DNA from: Armigeres subalbatus
Lineage: Eukaryota; Arthropoda; Insecta; Diptera; Culicidae
Length of the DNA stretch: 64,000 bases
Direction of reading: 5' to 3'
Assembly (NCBI RefSeq): GCF_024139115.2
Contig: NW_026943205.1
Coordinates: forward strand, 434,001 to 498,000
This document shows, in pieces, positions 20,557-33,017 of this stretch. The notes beneath the pieces were generated by a model. That model had not been told where the DNA came from, made no database searches, and saw only the letters and a program-made list of their open reading frames with translations. A program made the position numbers and the translations under genes. How positions within the stretch are numbered: the stretch's first letter is position 1; each line of letters begins with the position of its first letter.

Positions 20557-20978
20557 GGGCACCTGTGATGCAGTGAACACCTTGCTCACCCCGACAACCA
20601 ACATGTCGCGGGTGGGCTGCAGGGACCTCAGTATGTAGATATAGAGGTCATTGCGGTTCACGCGCGGTGGTTGTTGTCGGGTGCTCGTCTCCAACGTGAG
20701 ATTATGATACGGACCGTTAAGGTTACTATCATAGCTTGCGATCGACAGGTGGTGAGGTAGCCACCCTTGAAGTCGATGTTGTGTGTATTGACGTCAAGTG
20801 CGTTAGCATAGGCGTGAGCGTTCTCAATAGTCCCCCTGATGTATTGCTTAATTGCGGGCCGGGGGTACGGACTGGCGAAAGGGTTTTGGTTTTAGTGGGT
20901 CGGGTAAGAGTTACATGACATACCCATCTCCACAGTACCTGAGTTAACCCTTGCTCAAAAAAAAAAAAAAAAAAAAAA
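20557..20978 (+). other. 3' UTR and poly(A) of the R1-like element
   Basis: 400 bp of non-coding sequence followed by 22 A at 20,957-20,978. There is no AATAAA directly before the run. A plus/minus pair of ORFs here is spurious. The poly(A) and flanking duplication mark insertion by target-primed reverse transcription. Confidence 0.85.
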
Positions 20979-20992
20979 CAGCAGACCTCTTG
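20979..20992. repeat. right target-site duplication of the plus-strand R1-like element
   Basis: CAGCAGACCTCTTG, identical to 15,379-15,392. On the minus strand it continues the older R1-like linker (ACMQEVCC). Confidence 0.9.
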
Positions 20993-21715
20993 CATGCAGG
21001 CTGCCTTGCTGAGCCTAATTTCCTTTTTGAAAGCAGCTCTTGCTGCGCTGAACACAAGTCTACGCTCTTCTCTTTCGACATTATTGTGGGCTCTCTGCAT
21101 TCTCCTCCTTGCTCGAAGACAGTTGCGACGGAGTTCGGCGATCGTTCCATTCCACCAGTAGGCGGACATGTCGTGGCAGTACTTTTCTCGGCATGGTTGC
21201 ATCGCAGGTTTGAGTCAATGCTGCAACCAGCTCGTCTGGACTCAGGTTTACCAGATTGCGCTCAAATCTAATTGCCTCTGCTAGCACATCCTTGTTAAAG
21301 GTTTCTGTCTTCCACCTAAGCTCTTTGGTACCACACTCACGTGCTTGCATCGCCATCTTCTCTCCGACGCAGTATCGGACCGCCTGATGATCGCTATGTG
21401 TATAGCCTTCGCACACTCTCCAGTTTATGTCCCTCGTTAATACAGGACTGCAAAAGGTAACATCAATGATGGACTCTCTGCCTTCTCTCCCGTAGGTGCT
21501 CGTCGATCCTTCGTTTACCAGATTTACGTTCAGCCTAGCAAGTGCTTCCAGCAGCCCTCTTTGGTTAGTGAAAAGGCTGCCCCACTCTAACACCCAGGCA
21601 TTAAAGTCACCAGCGATGATGACTGGCCTCCTGTCGGTAAGCTCCGCTACTCCCATATCCAGCATCTAATTAAACTGATCAGTTGTCCATCGTGGGGGTG
21701 CGTAGCAGCTACATA
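20993..21715 (-). pseudogene. R1-like ORF2, APE endonuclease and linker segment (older copy)
   Basis: The minus strand shows YAPPRW (21.70 kb), then VIIAGDFNAWVLEWGS, STYGREGRESIIDVTFCS and HSDHQAVRY, the central and C-terminal motifs of the LINE endonuclease, followed by CDATMPRK. A frameshift near 21.17 kb leads to MSAYWWNGTIAELRRNCLR and RLSKAACMQEVCC. The first part of the endonuclease, with its N-terminal metal-binding Asn/Glu, is missing, so the copy is 5'-truncated near 21.715 kb. It is the upstream part of the nested copy continuing at 12.354 kb. Confidence 0.88.
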
Positions 21716-23195
21716 GTTACGTATTGCTGCGAAAACATGTCAAAGAGGAAACAATCATCTGTTCTCCAAAGTGCTTTTTGGCTTTCTTTATTAATTTTTT
21801 TCGGAGTATAGAAAGGCATCATCACTGCTAGGAATTGGATTAATCTGTTTTTATGTTTAGCTTAAATCATTTATACTAATAAACGAACTACTATTTAGAA
21901 ATCATTCCCATTTCTCACCGATAACATTGGATTTAAATGAATTTCTTCAGGGCTTTGATACACTTACGCGTTGTTTGTTACCTATTACCATAAAACTAAA
22001 TGACTGAGAATAGGCAATCAAATCGCCTGAATGATATTATTCATATAGAATCGCATTATCCTTCAAAATCACAAACGTTTTGTGGTTCGGTGAGCGATGA
22101 TTCATCAGTACTTAAATGATCATTTAAATAAAATTGCTACCATTTGATAATTTCAGATGGGGTTTCTCTTCCAAATGAATGCAAAAAACCTATGAGTAGT
22201 AATGCTTAGACTTATCCACGTGTAGCCATGGGACAAAGTGGAAGTAAGCATGAAAATGACGTGGCGGATTTTTAAAAAGCACATCCTGGAAACAATTACC
22301 ATGAAGCAGAGAAATTCAAAAGTCATTAATTGTTTATTAACATGTAAGAAAAACAATAAACCATCAAAACAATTACACTTTCTTGGAAAGCCTAAACATA
22401 TGAGTTCTGAGCTTCTAGACATTCTTGGATTAAAAATAATTGAAAAACTTCTTGAATTAAATATCCTTACGGAATGTCAGGAGCTTTTTGAGTAAGAATA
22501 CATTAATAGAATTTCCGAAACCTTTCACTAATATAATTTAATAATTTATTTTAAATAATTAGTTTGAATAACCTTTGTTAGTATAAAACTTTGTGGAAAA
22601 AAACGTTCAATTCAAAGGATGTGATATATATTTTCCTTCATTTTTTTAAGCGGGAGATACTTTTTACTGATTATTTGGGAAAGAAATATTAGTTGAGTTT
22701 TGATATAGGTACTGTACCGACATTATACTATGCATAACGGACTACCAGCACGATCATCAACGAAAATCCTGCTCTTGCTTCCTATTACTAGTTCGCACAC
22801 TGTCTGAATAAATTTATTCAAATTATGACGAAAAAAGCCTAGATAGCCGAATAACATGTTTACAAGCCCTCTAGTGTGAATCATAGTATAATTTATCCAA
22901 GAATATAAAGTTCAGATTGCTGCTTCAATACAATGTTTATATTAGAGCATTTATGCTTTTTTACAATACTTTTAGTCGACTGGGACTTTCGGTACTTTTC
23001 CCATTGAGATGAAAAGTATTGCAAGTTAGTCACATTGATTTCAATCTGACAAGTAACCACTGTACCCATTAAATCTAAACAATCTTTGGTGTTGTCCATT
23101 TAGAGCCAGCGTTCAATGTACTTATGCAATTTTGATGAACATTTTTCAAAAACTTTGTGTTCAAGTTTTCTTATTGTACGTTTTTACAGATGCTG
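21716..23195. other. AT-rich DNA, nothing recognised
   Basis: AT-rich sequence without a recognised repeat. A short plus-strand ORF at 22,238-22,495 (85 codons, basic, Leu-rich C-terminus) has no family I know and is most likely chance. Confidence 0.5.
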
Positions 23196-24778
23196 ACTTC
23201 GATTCGTGCTTGGAGATAGGGTCTGTTCAGTCTCCCATCCACCGGGCTGCACTATCTAGATATAGCGGCTTCGAGCATACTCAAGCTGGACGCCAGAAAG
23301 CACTATTGGACCGCATCTTTGAGGAAACAGACGCTCGATTAGTCCGGAATCAAATTTGTTTAAAGTCCCACCATGCTAGGACTAGGCTACTGTGGTTGAA
23401 CGTCACATCGATGGTTTTGATAAGGGCCCACTTGATCCCGGTGGTGAGGTCAGCTAGAAGCGTGCACTGGGTCAACGGATTTGGGAGGAGGAAGTTTGCC
23501 TGCAGGAGTGGATGGAGGTGTCGTGTGTCCCATCTACGGGCGATAAGCTGGATTGTAGCAACTACCGCGCAATCACATTGCTGAACGCCCCATACAAGGT
23601 ACTCCCAAATTTTACGTCGACTAGCACCAACTGCAAGGAGTTCGTGGGCAGTACCAGGTGGTTTTAGGCGAACGCTCCACCACGGACCAAGTTCGCCATA
23701 TTCGCAAGTTACTAGAAATGCCGCGAATATCGCCCACATCATCTAGTTCATCGATTTCAAAGCCGATATGATACAATCGATCGGACCAGCTATGGAGCAA
23801 ATGCACGAACACGTTTCCGGATAAACTGACGATTGATCAAAGCGACGATGGATCGGGATGTGCGTAGTTCGAGTTTCAGGGGTCTTCGAGTCCTTCGAAA
23901 CCCGCAGAGGTTACGACGTGATGGTCTTCGTTGCTATTCAACATCGCCGGAAGAGGTAATAAGGCAGGGATTAACATGGGTATGGATTTCAATAAGTCCG
24001 TCCAGCTATTTGGTTTCGCCGACTGACATGAGATATACACAATCTTGAGAAGATGGAGGAAGCCTACATCAGACTGAAGAGGAAGTTAAGCGGATCGACT
24101 AGTTATCAACACTCGAAGACGAAGTACATGAGGGAGAGGTTCAAGAGAAGTATCAATGAGCCACCCACCGCGAGCTTGTATTGCGGTGACGAAATCGATT
24201 AGGGTTGAAGGTTTTGGTACTTGGGCTACACGCCGAAAATGACGCCCAGCAGAATCGAGACGCATATAGGGCTTGAAATCTAATACTTTGGACTCCAAGA
24301 GCCCTTGATCGAATAGAGTTCGCCGCCGACCAAACTGACAATCTAAAACGTTAATTAGACGGTAGCTCCTCTGGACACGAGACCTGCGATGCTCGGAGGA
24401 CCAACGCGCACTGAGTTTGAAAGGAAAGGCCGTACCATCTATGGTGGGGTGCGAGTGGACGGTACGTGGAGGAGGCGAATGAACCATGACCAGAACATGT
24501 TGGAGAACTATCTCCGTTCACACCGCGAAAATCGGACGACTGCGATGGGCCGCACGTAGCCAGAATGTCGGACAGCACCCGGTGAAAATGGCTCGACAAC
24601 GATCCGATGGGCACAAGAAAAGCGAGGTGCGGGGCAAGGTGGATCGATCAGGTGGAAGATGACTGCGGATCCCCTGTAGACTGCGTTTCGATGTGTACGC
24701 GACATGGACCGAGCTGAATGGGAAGACTTTTATAGCCGCACAGGCCCTTCGGCCTTAGTCTGAATAAATAATAATAAT
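23196..24778 (+). mobile_element. decayed RTE-like LINE, 3' half
   Basis: From 23,483 the plus strand can be followed through shifting frames: EEVCLQEWME, DKLDCSNYRAITLLNAPYK, a region matching the FVG-YQ and RSTTDQ motifs, VQLFGFADD, then the RTE C-terminal block TRDLRCSEDQRAL, MNH-type helix, TAKIGRLRWA and a final IAAQALRP. It ends in an AATAATAAT tail at about 24,765-24,778, as RTE elements commonly end in a short trinucleotide repeat (family knowledge). 23,196-23,482 has no clear match and may be linker or older flank. Stops and frameshifts are abundant; no functional protein is possible. Confidence 0.75.
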
Positions 24779-24866
24779 ACTTGTTCCAGGCGTGGAAGTT
24801 TAGCTTGATTATGATATTTCAGCGTCTGTCTCGTCAGTTAAAAATTCGCCACTCATCTTCCGCGAC

Positions 24867-27800
24867 CAAGTACCCCAGTTAAGTCGGTTGATTCTAAACA
24901 GACCAGACATATGTCTTCGTCTAAAAAAGCTTGAAGAGTTTTTTATACATTAACTTTTCCGACATAAGTAAGGTAAAATCCACCCACCGGCAAGTGATGC
25001 ATTAGCCCTTGTACGGTGAAAATCCTAAGTCTCCATTCGTTGCCATCACCCCGTTTAGGGCTGGAGAAAAGGGTTTCGGTCTCCGTCTCCAGTGGAAATG
25101 TTGAAAATTCGGTTCGTGCAAAATCAGTTCGATTCGTAAGCCGCGCTCGCATGATGATGGAGACGAATTACGAGAGTGTAGGACAGCTTATGAGGCTGCG
25201 ATACAACATGAATAATCATTTATGTGCCGTGTTATGGATGAAATCATTTATGTACAATTTAATGAGCAACAAAGTCACAAGTCGGAACGCATAGTCCCTC
25301 ACACTTAGGCCCAACCACAGAGCACCAGGAACGGAGATAGTGCGCTCATGTGAAAAGACTTCCAGCGCGGTTCTGGAATGGAAAGTCATGGGTTTTGGGC
25401 GTGAGATTCATTTGTTAGGTAAATTGGCGATACGAAATGACTGATGAGGATTTATCAATCTATATGCGTGTGGAGGAAAAGACGTGGTGTAGTTTTCTAC
25501 CTATTTATCGTAAAGTTTGAAGTAAGTTTCTCGATAATAAATGTATCATGGACCGGAAGGAAACAACTCAAGTTGACCGTAGTTTAAGAGAGTTGATGAT
25601 AACAATATTCCTCAATTTTGTATTTTTTGTAAGAGAAATTTAATTAATCTGATTATTGACAGAGTCTGTTTAGTAGCATTCTTCCCAGAGTTATTAATCG
25701 ATTTTGCTCTGATGACGCCTATTCCTTTAATCTGCCGAGTGTCTCTAAAATGCTATTGAAACGATTTCAGCATTCAAGTTGCGCAAGGTGAATTATCTTT
25801 ACTTGTAGTTCCCCAAGCTTAAAGAACACATAGTGATATCAGCTGCCAGTGAAACCGCATCTTAATTGATCGTTCAATAATTAGTAATCGAATTTAATCT
25901 ATACCATGGCTTTCTGGAGCTAATTGCAACTCCTCAACAGGCAACATTGCTGTCGTGGCGCGAAAGATAGTACATAATTCAGGCTACTATGTTTGCACAT
26001 TTCAGTGATGCCCTCAAAGTTTAACGATCCATGACTAAAGATTCTCAACCTGTATTAAAATCGATTACTAATTACAGCGATCAATCAACATATGGTTTGA
26101 AAGCTGTTGAGTATTCCTTTAGCATGTAGGTTTTTAACCTGCGTTAATCGGAAGTCATTTACATATACTGAAAAATAATTTCCTCATACTAATTTCAGGC
26201 AAATCAACTGCTAAATCAATTTAATCCAAATGAGCTCAAATTTTGAGGACATCCAGAGCATGATAAAAGAATCAGATGAGCACGGAGCAAAATCGATTTT
26301 TGAACCACCTAATCCACAGTTTCAATAAAGAATGGGCCAAGGTCCATTAACAATTTTTTTCTTAGAAATATATTTCAGAGAAAAGGTAGCTCTAATTACA
26401 GTACAAACTACAACAAGAGTTAAACGTATAGCACACGCGCCCAGGGAGGGAAAGTGTGAGCATGTATGAGCTCCAGCGTTTCTTCCAGGTTGTCAACTCG
26501 AGCTTCTATACCCGAAAATATATCATTACTCGTTTGTTATTTCACATCTACCATCAACAAACGAAAATCCATTATTTCATCAAAGTATGAAAGCGAACAA
26601 CCGTACTCTCTCCTTTGGCATGATAGCCGGGATGGCGCTCCGCTTCGAGAGGAGAAAATTATATGATAAATGCAATCCAATTATTTATTGACTGACTGAT
26701 TTTCCAATCACTTTATGACACGTACATTTCGCTTCTGAGTGAATGAGCTCGCCCGGTCCTATACCAACTACATGCCGACCGGTGTGGCTGCTTGTTGGTA
26801 GCGTGCCACCAGGATCCATTTGTGATCCGCACCATCCGGATCCATTTCGCAATTGGAGAGATTAAATCGTACAAGCCTTCAACCAGCCCCAACGGTCGGC
26901 AGTCATCCACGCGATGCACAACGGACATGAGCTATGCCAATTTAAGGTTGTGTACCTCTATGCCACATGTTGGGAGTGTTGAGAGAAAGGATGCCAGTTG
27001 TTCATTTTAATGTCTCTCAAATAACTCTTGGTATTAGATTTAGTTGAGACAGTCAAATACATTATTCGTTTTTGTTTTTTGAAACCATAGCCTCCATCTG
27101 CCTTAGCAAGCGATCGTTTTATTGTGAGCTGATTTGATATTGCGTCTCTTAGATGTGAACATGATTAAGTGGCAGCATTGCAAAAATCGCAGTCCGATGA
27201 ACGTCAAATGAGAGAACGCTCAAAACTAAATAAAAGGGCCTGGCAACCAGGATAAGCGTACAGTCGGTTTTGCATTTGCATCCGGCTATCATAATTTAAA
27301 ACGACGACGAGGAGACGATTATGATGATGATGAAAATGATATCAACAAACGAGCTTTTTTTGAAATGGGAGCAGCCTCTCAAAATTGATGTGGATACATT
27401 CATTTAACTGCCAGTACGATGCGAACGACACAGCAGATTCACTAAAAGCCATGCTAGTTTGGAATTTTCAAACCACGGTCGAAGTAGCACTTCGAACCGG
27501 CACTTCCTGAGATAGAGACAGTCGGAAGTTGAAATCAATAACTTTCAGTTCTCATTTATTCCGAATCGAAATGTGCTTTCAGCGGATGTAAAACACAACT
27601 GGTGAAGAATGATATGTCTTCATATCTTTTCTGGGATGAATATCATTTCCAGGAATAATCATCAATTTTAATTTGGGGGCGATGTCCATCGAAGGATTAA
27701 AAATTCGTTGATTGGAAAACGAACTTACGCGACAAAAAATGAGATTTTCCTCCCAATGTATGGAAGGTTGTGTTTTCAACTGAATCACAACGTTGACTCC

Positions 27801-28510
27801 CCAACAATATCCATTTGCATGCACTCCAGCGATCGATCATTCAACTCAATGCGGCAGTCGAGTTTATTGCGTTTTGCGAATGGGTTTTAATCACACATAC
27901 CAGATATACCTCCATTATGAGCATATATTCACCCACTGGATGTTTTGTAGATAGATTTTCGTTGATATTTTTAATGAAATTAATTTCCAGGCCACATTGA
28001 ACCGGAATGTCGAGTGACAATCAGTCTCAGCGGACGGCGGTTGAGTCGTCTGTAGAAAACTCTACCCCAAGCGCTTAAACATGGGTGCAATTGGTTTAGT
28101 TGGATCAGAATGTCACAAAAAATAGTCATACATACAAATAGCATCTAAATTTTGCTGGCAGCTTTGTTTTGTTTTAAGTAGCTTAAAATTCCAATCCTAC
28201 GTTGTACGAATTGTGTTCTACTAAGTTCCACATTGCAGGATCTTCACAGCTGCATTATTTTTATTTTGGGGCCTATTTTATTCTGGAACCTAAAGAAAGC
28301 AAATGTCTTGTATGTTCAAATATGTTTTGTTTTCAAAAGCACAAAAATAAAATATAAAAGATTTTGATGGGACTTAAATTAAGTTTTAATTGTTTAAAAG
28401 AATTGTTCAAACTTAATTTCTCTCTTCTTCTTCTTATTGGCATTACATCCCCACACTGGGAGAGCCGCCTCACGTTTAGTGTTCATTGAGCATTTCCACA
28501 GTTATTAACT
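24867..28510. repeat. long duplicated segment, copy A
   Basis: The sequence from CGGTTGATTCTAAACAGACC to the SINE at its right end recurs at 36,183-38,893. The two copies are collinear but differ by very many 1-5 base gaps and a few large ones: about 700 bp at 25.62-26.33 kb and about 410 bp at 26.55-26.96 kb are present only here. No gene was recognised in it; the ORFs are short and not shared intact between the copies, which argues against coding function. A GATGATGATG run lies near 27,320. Confidence 0.85.
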
Positions 28511-28665
28511 GCGGGTTTCTAAGCCAGTTACCATTTTGCATTTCGTATATCATGAAGCTAGCACGATGATACTGCCGGTCGAGGACAATTTACAATCGAA
28601 AATTGTCAGATCGTACTAAGAATCGAACCAGCCACCCTCAGCATGGTCTTGTTTTGTGTCGCGCT
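28425..28665 (-). mobile_element. Feilai-like tRNA-derived SINE
   Basis: The right part reads on the minus strand as a tRNA-like head (CCATGCTGAGGGTGGCTGGTTCGATTC, given here only as a 3' portion: GGTTCGATTC is the B box). The left part is the SINE body with CACACTGGGA, CCACAGTTATTAACTGC and a CTTCTTCTTCTT end (GAAGAAG tail). Related copies: 38.80, 48.28, 58.49 and 61.63 kb. The family name is from memory of Aedes aegypti repeats. Confidence 0.7.
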
Positions 28666-28679
28666 GCTTGCTTTGTGTT

Positions 28680-31065
28680 GAAATAAATTGGATTGGATTG
28701 AATTAGAATCAAACTGATTGATTGAGTTTGATTTGAATTCGTTGATTGGATTTGATTTGACCGATTGATTTGATTGATTGATGATTTTGGATTGTTTGTT
28801 GATTTGATTGTTTGGTTGAGATTGGATTTGGATTGGATTTGATTGTTGGTTGGTTTGGATTGATTTGGACTTGGTTGATTGGATCTTGGTTTGGATTGTT
28901 TGGATTGACTGACTGATTCGAATCGATTTGACTGATTTGACTGGATTTGACTGATTTGATCGATTTGGATCGATTGGACTGATTTGGATTGATCTTCCTA
29001 ATTGGATTTGATCGATTTGACTGATTCCAATTGGATTTGACTGGATTTGACTTGAACTGGATCGACCGGATTGATCTGGATTGGATTTGGACTGGATTTG
29101 GATTGATTTCGACTGATCGGATTGATCGACTGGATTTGGATTGACTTGACTGATTTGACTGGATTTGGACTGGATCGATTGGATTTGGATCGATCGGACT
29201 GGATTTGACTGACTGGATCGATTCGATCGATCTGGATCAATTTCTGGGATTGACCTGGATTGGATCTGACCGATCTGGACTCGATCTGGAATTGACTTGA
29301 CTGACTTGGATCGATCTGGATCGACTCCGACTGACTTGGACTGACTCGACTGGATCTTGACTGGATCTTGACTGAATTTGACTCGACTGGATTGACTGGA
29401 TCGATCTGGACGGATCGATCGATCTGACCGACTGGAACGGATCGGATCGACTGACTCGGATTCTGACTGGAACTGACTGGATCTGGGATTGACTTGGACT
29501 GATTTGGACTGACCGGACTGATCTTGGATCGATTTGGATCGATCTGGACTGATCTGATCGATCTGACTGGATCTGGACTGATCTTTGGATCGATCTGACC
29601 GATCTGGACTGACCTGGATCGACTGACTGACTGACTGACTTCTGACTGGATCTTGACTGGATCTGGACTGACCTGACTGATCTGACTGATTCTGGATTGG
29701 ATTCAGATTGACCTGGACTGAATTTGGATTGACCTGACCTGATCGACGGACTGGATCGAATTCGACCGATCTGACTGGAATTTGATCGACCTGACCTCGA
29801 ACGGATCGATCTGGACCGATCGGATCGATCGGACTGGATCGACTGGATCGACTGGAATTTGACCGGATTTGATTGACTCTGACCGATCGGACGGATCGAC
29901 CGATTTGACCGATTTGACTGGACGGATCGATCGACCAATTTGATTGGATTTGACCGATTCGACTGGATTTGGATCAATCAATTGATTTGACTGACTTTGA
30001 TCGATTCTGGACCGATCGACTGACTTGATTTGATCTGGATTGACTTGACTGAATTTGACTGATCTGGATTTGATCGACTTGGATTGGATTTGACTGATCT
30101 GACTGACTCTGGATTGACTCGACTGGATCAATTGGATCGACTTTGAATTTGACTGGACTTGGGATCGATTCTGATCTGAATTGAATTTGACTTGGATCGA
30201 TTTGGACTGGACTGGATCGATCGACTGATTTGACTGATCTGGATCGATCGACTGGATCAATTGATCGACCGATTCTGGACTCGATCGACTGGATTTGACT
30301 TTGATTCCATCGACTTGGATCGATTTGACTGATTTGATCTTGATTTCGATCTGATCGACTGATCTGGACTGGATTCACTGGATTTGACTGGATCTGGACT
30401 GACTTGGATTGACCTTGGACGGATTTGACTGACTCCACTGGACTTGACTGGGATTTGGATCGATCTGGACTGGATCTGACTGACTTGGACTGACTTGGAC
30501 TGACTCTGACTGGATCTGGATCGATTTGATCGATTTGGGATTGATTTGGGATTGATTTGATTACTGGATTGATTTGATTGACGGATTGATCGATTGATTT
30601 GATTGATTTGGATTGATTTGATTGACTTGATTGGGATTTGGTTTTAGATTTGGATTGATCGTGATTTCGATTTAATTTTGATTTGATTGATTGATTGATT
30701 TGGATTGATTTGATTGGATTTGATTGATTGATTGATTTGGATTGGATTTGATTGATTTGATTGATTTGATTTGGGATTTTCGATTGATTTGTATTTGATT
30801 GGGATTTTGATTGGATTGATTTGATTGATTTGATTGATTTGATTGGATTTGATTGGATTTGGATTGATTTGGATTGGATTTGATTGATTGATTGATTTGA
30901 TTGATTTAGATTGATTTGATTGATTTTGATTGATTGGATTGATCGGGATTGATTTGATTGGATTTGATTGATTTGATTGATTGATTGACTGGATTGGTTT
31001 GGATTGGATTGTTTGATTGGATTTGGATTGGATTTGGTTGATTGATTGATTTGGATTGATTGGAT
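28680..31065. repeat. 2.4-kb cryptic satellite of GATTG/GACTG/GATCG words
   Basis: The whole stretch is a patchwork of short related words (TTGGATTGAT, TGACTGGAT, TGGATCGATC) with no fixed period visible to the eye. Words with C dominate the centre (about 29.0-30.5 kb); the flanks have almost none. The repeat lacks stop codons on the minus strand, so overlapping ORFs rich in Ser, Gln, Arg and Ile run through 29.0-30.4 kb; they are artefacts. The left border is next to a SINE; the right border fades at about 31,065. Confidence 0.95.
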
Positions 31066-31429
31066 GTTGACTGTTATGGATTGAACTTGTTTTTCGATCA
31101 GATTAGTTCGAATATTGATTTCGGACTGAATTTAAGTTGGATATGGATTATATTTATTAATATTTAATTTCTGGTACAATTCAGCTTCTTGTATTTGTTT
31201 GGGAACTTTTAATTTTGTGATGAAAAGAAATTTAAATATCGTTAACATTTTGCAGTAGATGACTTATTGTTTTCATCAAACCCTTGCAATGACTTTTGGA
31301 ATTTGTCAATTGGTGAGATACTTGATTTAAAAAGTAGTTTTTTTTGATGTTCATATATTTCCGGAACAATTTATGACATTGTCTATCAATTTAAAAAAGT
31401 AGTCAGAATAATTCAATCTTCGACCAGAG
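31066..31429. other. AT-rich, nothing recognised
   Basis: Short AT-rich stretch between the satellite and a SINE; no feature seen. Confidence 0.5.
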
Positions 31430-31605
31430 CTCGTACAAACTGAATAACACTTAACACCCAACATTAGACAACAGACAGGACACATAACACCCAGTGGACT
31501 GTGGTGATTTTTTCTGGATGACGAAAAGTTTCTTCTTAAGGGCTGGAATCGAACCCGACACTCCATAGCACATGAGTCTAGACTATTGACGTTTATAGGC
31601 ACGCT
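31430..31605 (-). mobile_element. tRNA-derived SINE, second family
   Basis: On the minus strand a head with GGGTTCGATTCCAGCC (B box, at about 31,545-31,560) and CTATGGAGTG precedes a body containing CAGAAAAAATCACCAC and GTGTTATGTGTCC. The same arrangement occurs at 61.81-61.99 kb, where the A-box region (TGGCCGTGCGGTTGGCG) is better preserved. Confidence 0.65.
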
Positions 31606-32953
31606 TTAGAAGCTCCAAATAATTTAGTTCATATACCTATCGAACATTTCCAAGATATAATGCTGTGAGCGAATTTGCTGAAGGATTCAATACTGATATG
31701 ATATATTTAAAATACGCATAGGCCCACTCATTTCTTAGGAGCTAATCGGTTTATCATCCTTTTCGCCCATAGAGCGATACACCTTGCCCACTTAACGTGT
31801 AGTGTTCAAGAATCACTTCTATAATAAAGACATGCGAACTGTTGCTCAAAAATTCATGTCTCCAAAACTAACTACATTTCCATTTCCACCATTCAACGCC
31901 ACTCAACAAGTGGTTGATATTTTTGAATATTTGCTCCAAAGCCCGACACGCCTAAAATTTCAAACTGCTGTGACAGCCTGTTCTTGGGTCTCGCTGCTGA
32001 AAGCAGCGAGAAAGCGCGCGCTCTTCCCGAAGTTTCCCGCATGTATTATGTTTATGACTACTCAAGCGATCATTTTGACATGATAACAAATTAAAAAGTT
32101 ATAAGTCCCTCTGCTGGGGCACTACTACCGACCGTTATTCTTCTACAAGGGCGAATTGAGGTTGTGATGGGTTGGCATTCGACGACGTTGGATAAAAAAT
32201 GCGCGTTACCCGCTTGTTCATCCCCGTCCATTGCATGCACACTATCAGCGCTGAACGCCGAGTACAAAATCTCAGACACCCGCCACACAAATTGCCCGCT
32301 GCTGGATAGGAAAACACAGGGCGGTTGGTATGGCGGTGATTTCCCAGGTGGGAAGCGCCAGGTTAATCTACGTAGCTGGATGACACAAGTGATCCGAACA
32401 ACGAGCTCGGAAGAACGAAAAAACTTTAAAACAAGAAAGAGGGGATTTGTTTTTTGTTCACGAATGGATGGAGAATGATTACCATAATAAATGAACAGGT
32501 TGCGTGTTTTAGTTGAAAAGATTTAAATTTGGCTGCCCAGAGTGCGCCCACATTGTTATCTTTGGGTGGGTAAAGCGGTGATTAAAGGTCACTTTCTGAA
32601 AGATGGATGGATTCTTCACATCCATGTATTCTGATGAGCATTCATTGTTATGTGTGTACGAGAAAGAGGGGAATGTTGGTCTACTTTAGGTATCAAAACC
32701 TAATATTAATCCAATGGCCTGAGCTTTTGTAGATTAGAGTCGCTGCCTTACAAACATATTTCAAGTTTCTGGGCGTATATTTGAAATGGAATGGTGTGAT
32801 GGTAGTGATGGCGAAAATAATAAATTATCCAGTTATTAATTAGTAATAATATTCTCCATAATCTCAAATTAGGTGGATTGGATTTGATTAACAAGATCGA
32901 AAGTAGGCCACCTGTTGGTTTCAACGAATAAATTCTGCAAGCAACACTGGAAA
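31606..32953. other. 1.3 kb with nothing recognised
   Basis: Mixed-composition DNA. The ORFs near 31.80-32.48 kb have no recognisable domain. No repeat family was identified. Confidence 0.45.
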
Positions 32954-32973
32954 TAAAAAAATCCTGTGACTGA

Positions 32974-33017
32974 TCGGAGACGAGCCAGCCTAGGGCTAAA
33001 GTCTCCTTAATAAAAAC
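32974..33017 (+). repeat. 44-bp A-tailed hairpin insertion
   Basis: CGGAGACGAGCCAGCCTAGG then GCTAAAGTCTCC, followed by TTAATAAAAAC and an A run. The outer 6 bases on each side (GGAGAC/GTCTCC) and an inner AGCC/GGCT can pair. A very similar unit with the same 5' start is at 59,107-59,155. The flanks (AAAAAAATCC...GACT) look like a decayed target-site duplication. Confidence 0.65.

Larger units (their letters stand above)
15393..20978 (+). mobile_element. R1-clade LINE, apparently full length, ORF2 broken
   Basis: A 5.6-kb element with a 650-bp 5' UTR (starting TAACGGGGGGCAGCAGGG), ORF1 (16,043-17,614), an overlapping ORF2 (17,605-20,556), a 400-bp 3' UTR and a poly(A) run at 20,957-20,978. 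A 14-bp target-site duplication on both sides defines the ends. It inserted into another R1-like copy and not into rDNA, so it belongs to the R1 clade without the strict 28S site preference (inference). ORF2 carries at least four net frameshifts, so the copy is not autonomous now, but the low number of stops suggests a younger insertion than its host copy. Confidence 0.93.
9311..21715 (-). mobile_element. old R1-like LINE copy split by four later insertions
   Basis: A single minus-strand R1-clade copy can be followed in order: APE endonuclease (21.7-21.08 kb), linker (21.2-20.99 kb), then across the plus-strand R1 element (15.393-20.978) and the TIR element (12.355-15.370) into the RT (12.354-11.19), across an RTE fragment (11.19-10.17) and into the ORF2 C-terminus (10.17-9.68). 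At both inner junctions the reading resumes where it stopped: CMQEVCCNA, then after removal of the TIR element DADPCGDAYR, the conserved 'GDAYR' block. The 5' end is truncated inside the endonuclease near 21.715 kb. The 3' UTR extends to about 9.31 kb. Numerous frameshifts and stops show it is old. Confidence 0.85.

Noticed and set aside
22238..22495. 85-codon basic plus-strand ORF near an ATG with a myristoylation-like start in another frame
   Set aside because: The two readings are in different frames and no homologous family is recognised.
23132..23584. 150-codon plus-strand ORF at the start of the RTE remnant
   Set aside because: Crosses from unrecognised sequence into RTE in the wrong frame; the RTE reading is in another frame.
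28998..30438. Long overlapping minus-strand ORFs rich in Ser, Gln, Arg and Ile (up to 246 codons)
   Set aside because: They run through a cryptic satellite whose words contain no stop codons in these frames; several frames are open at once and there is no domain.
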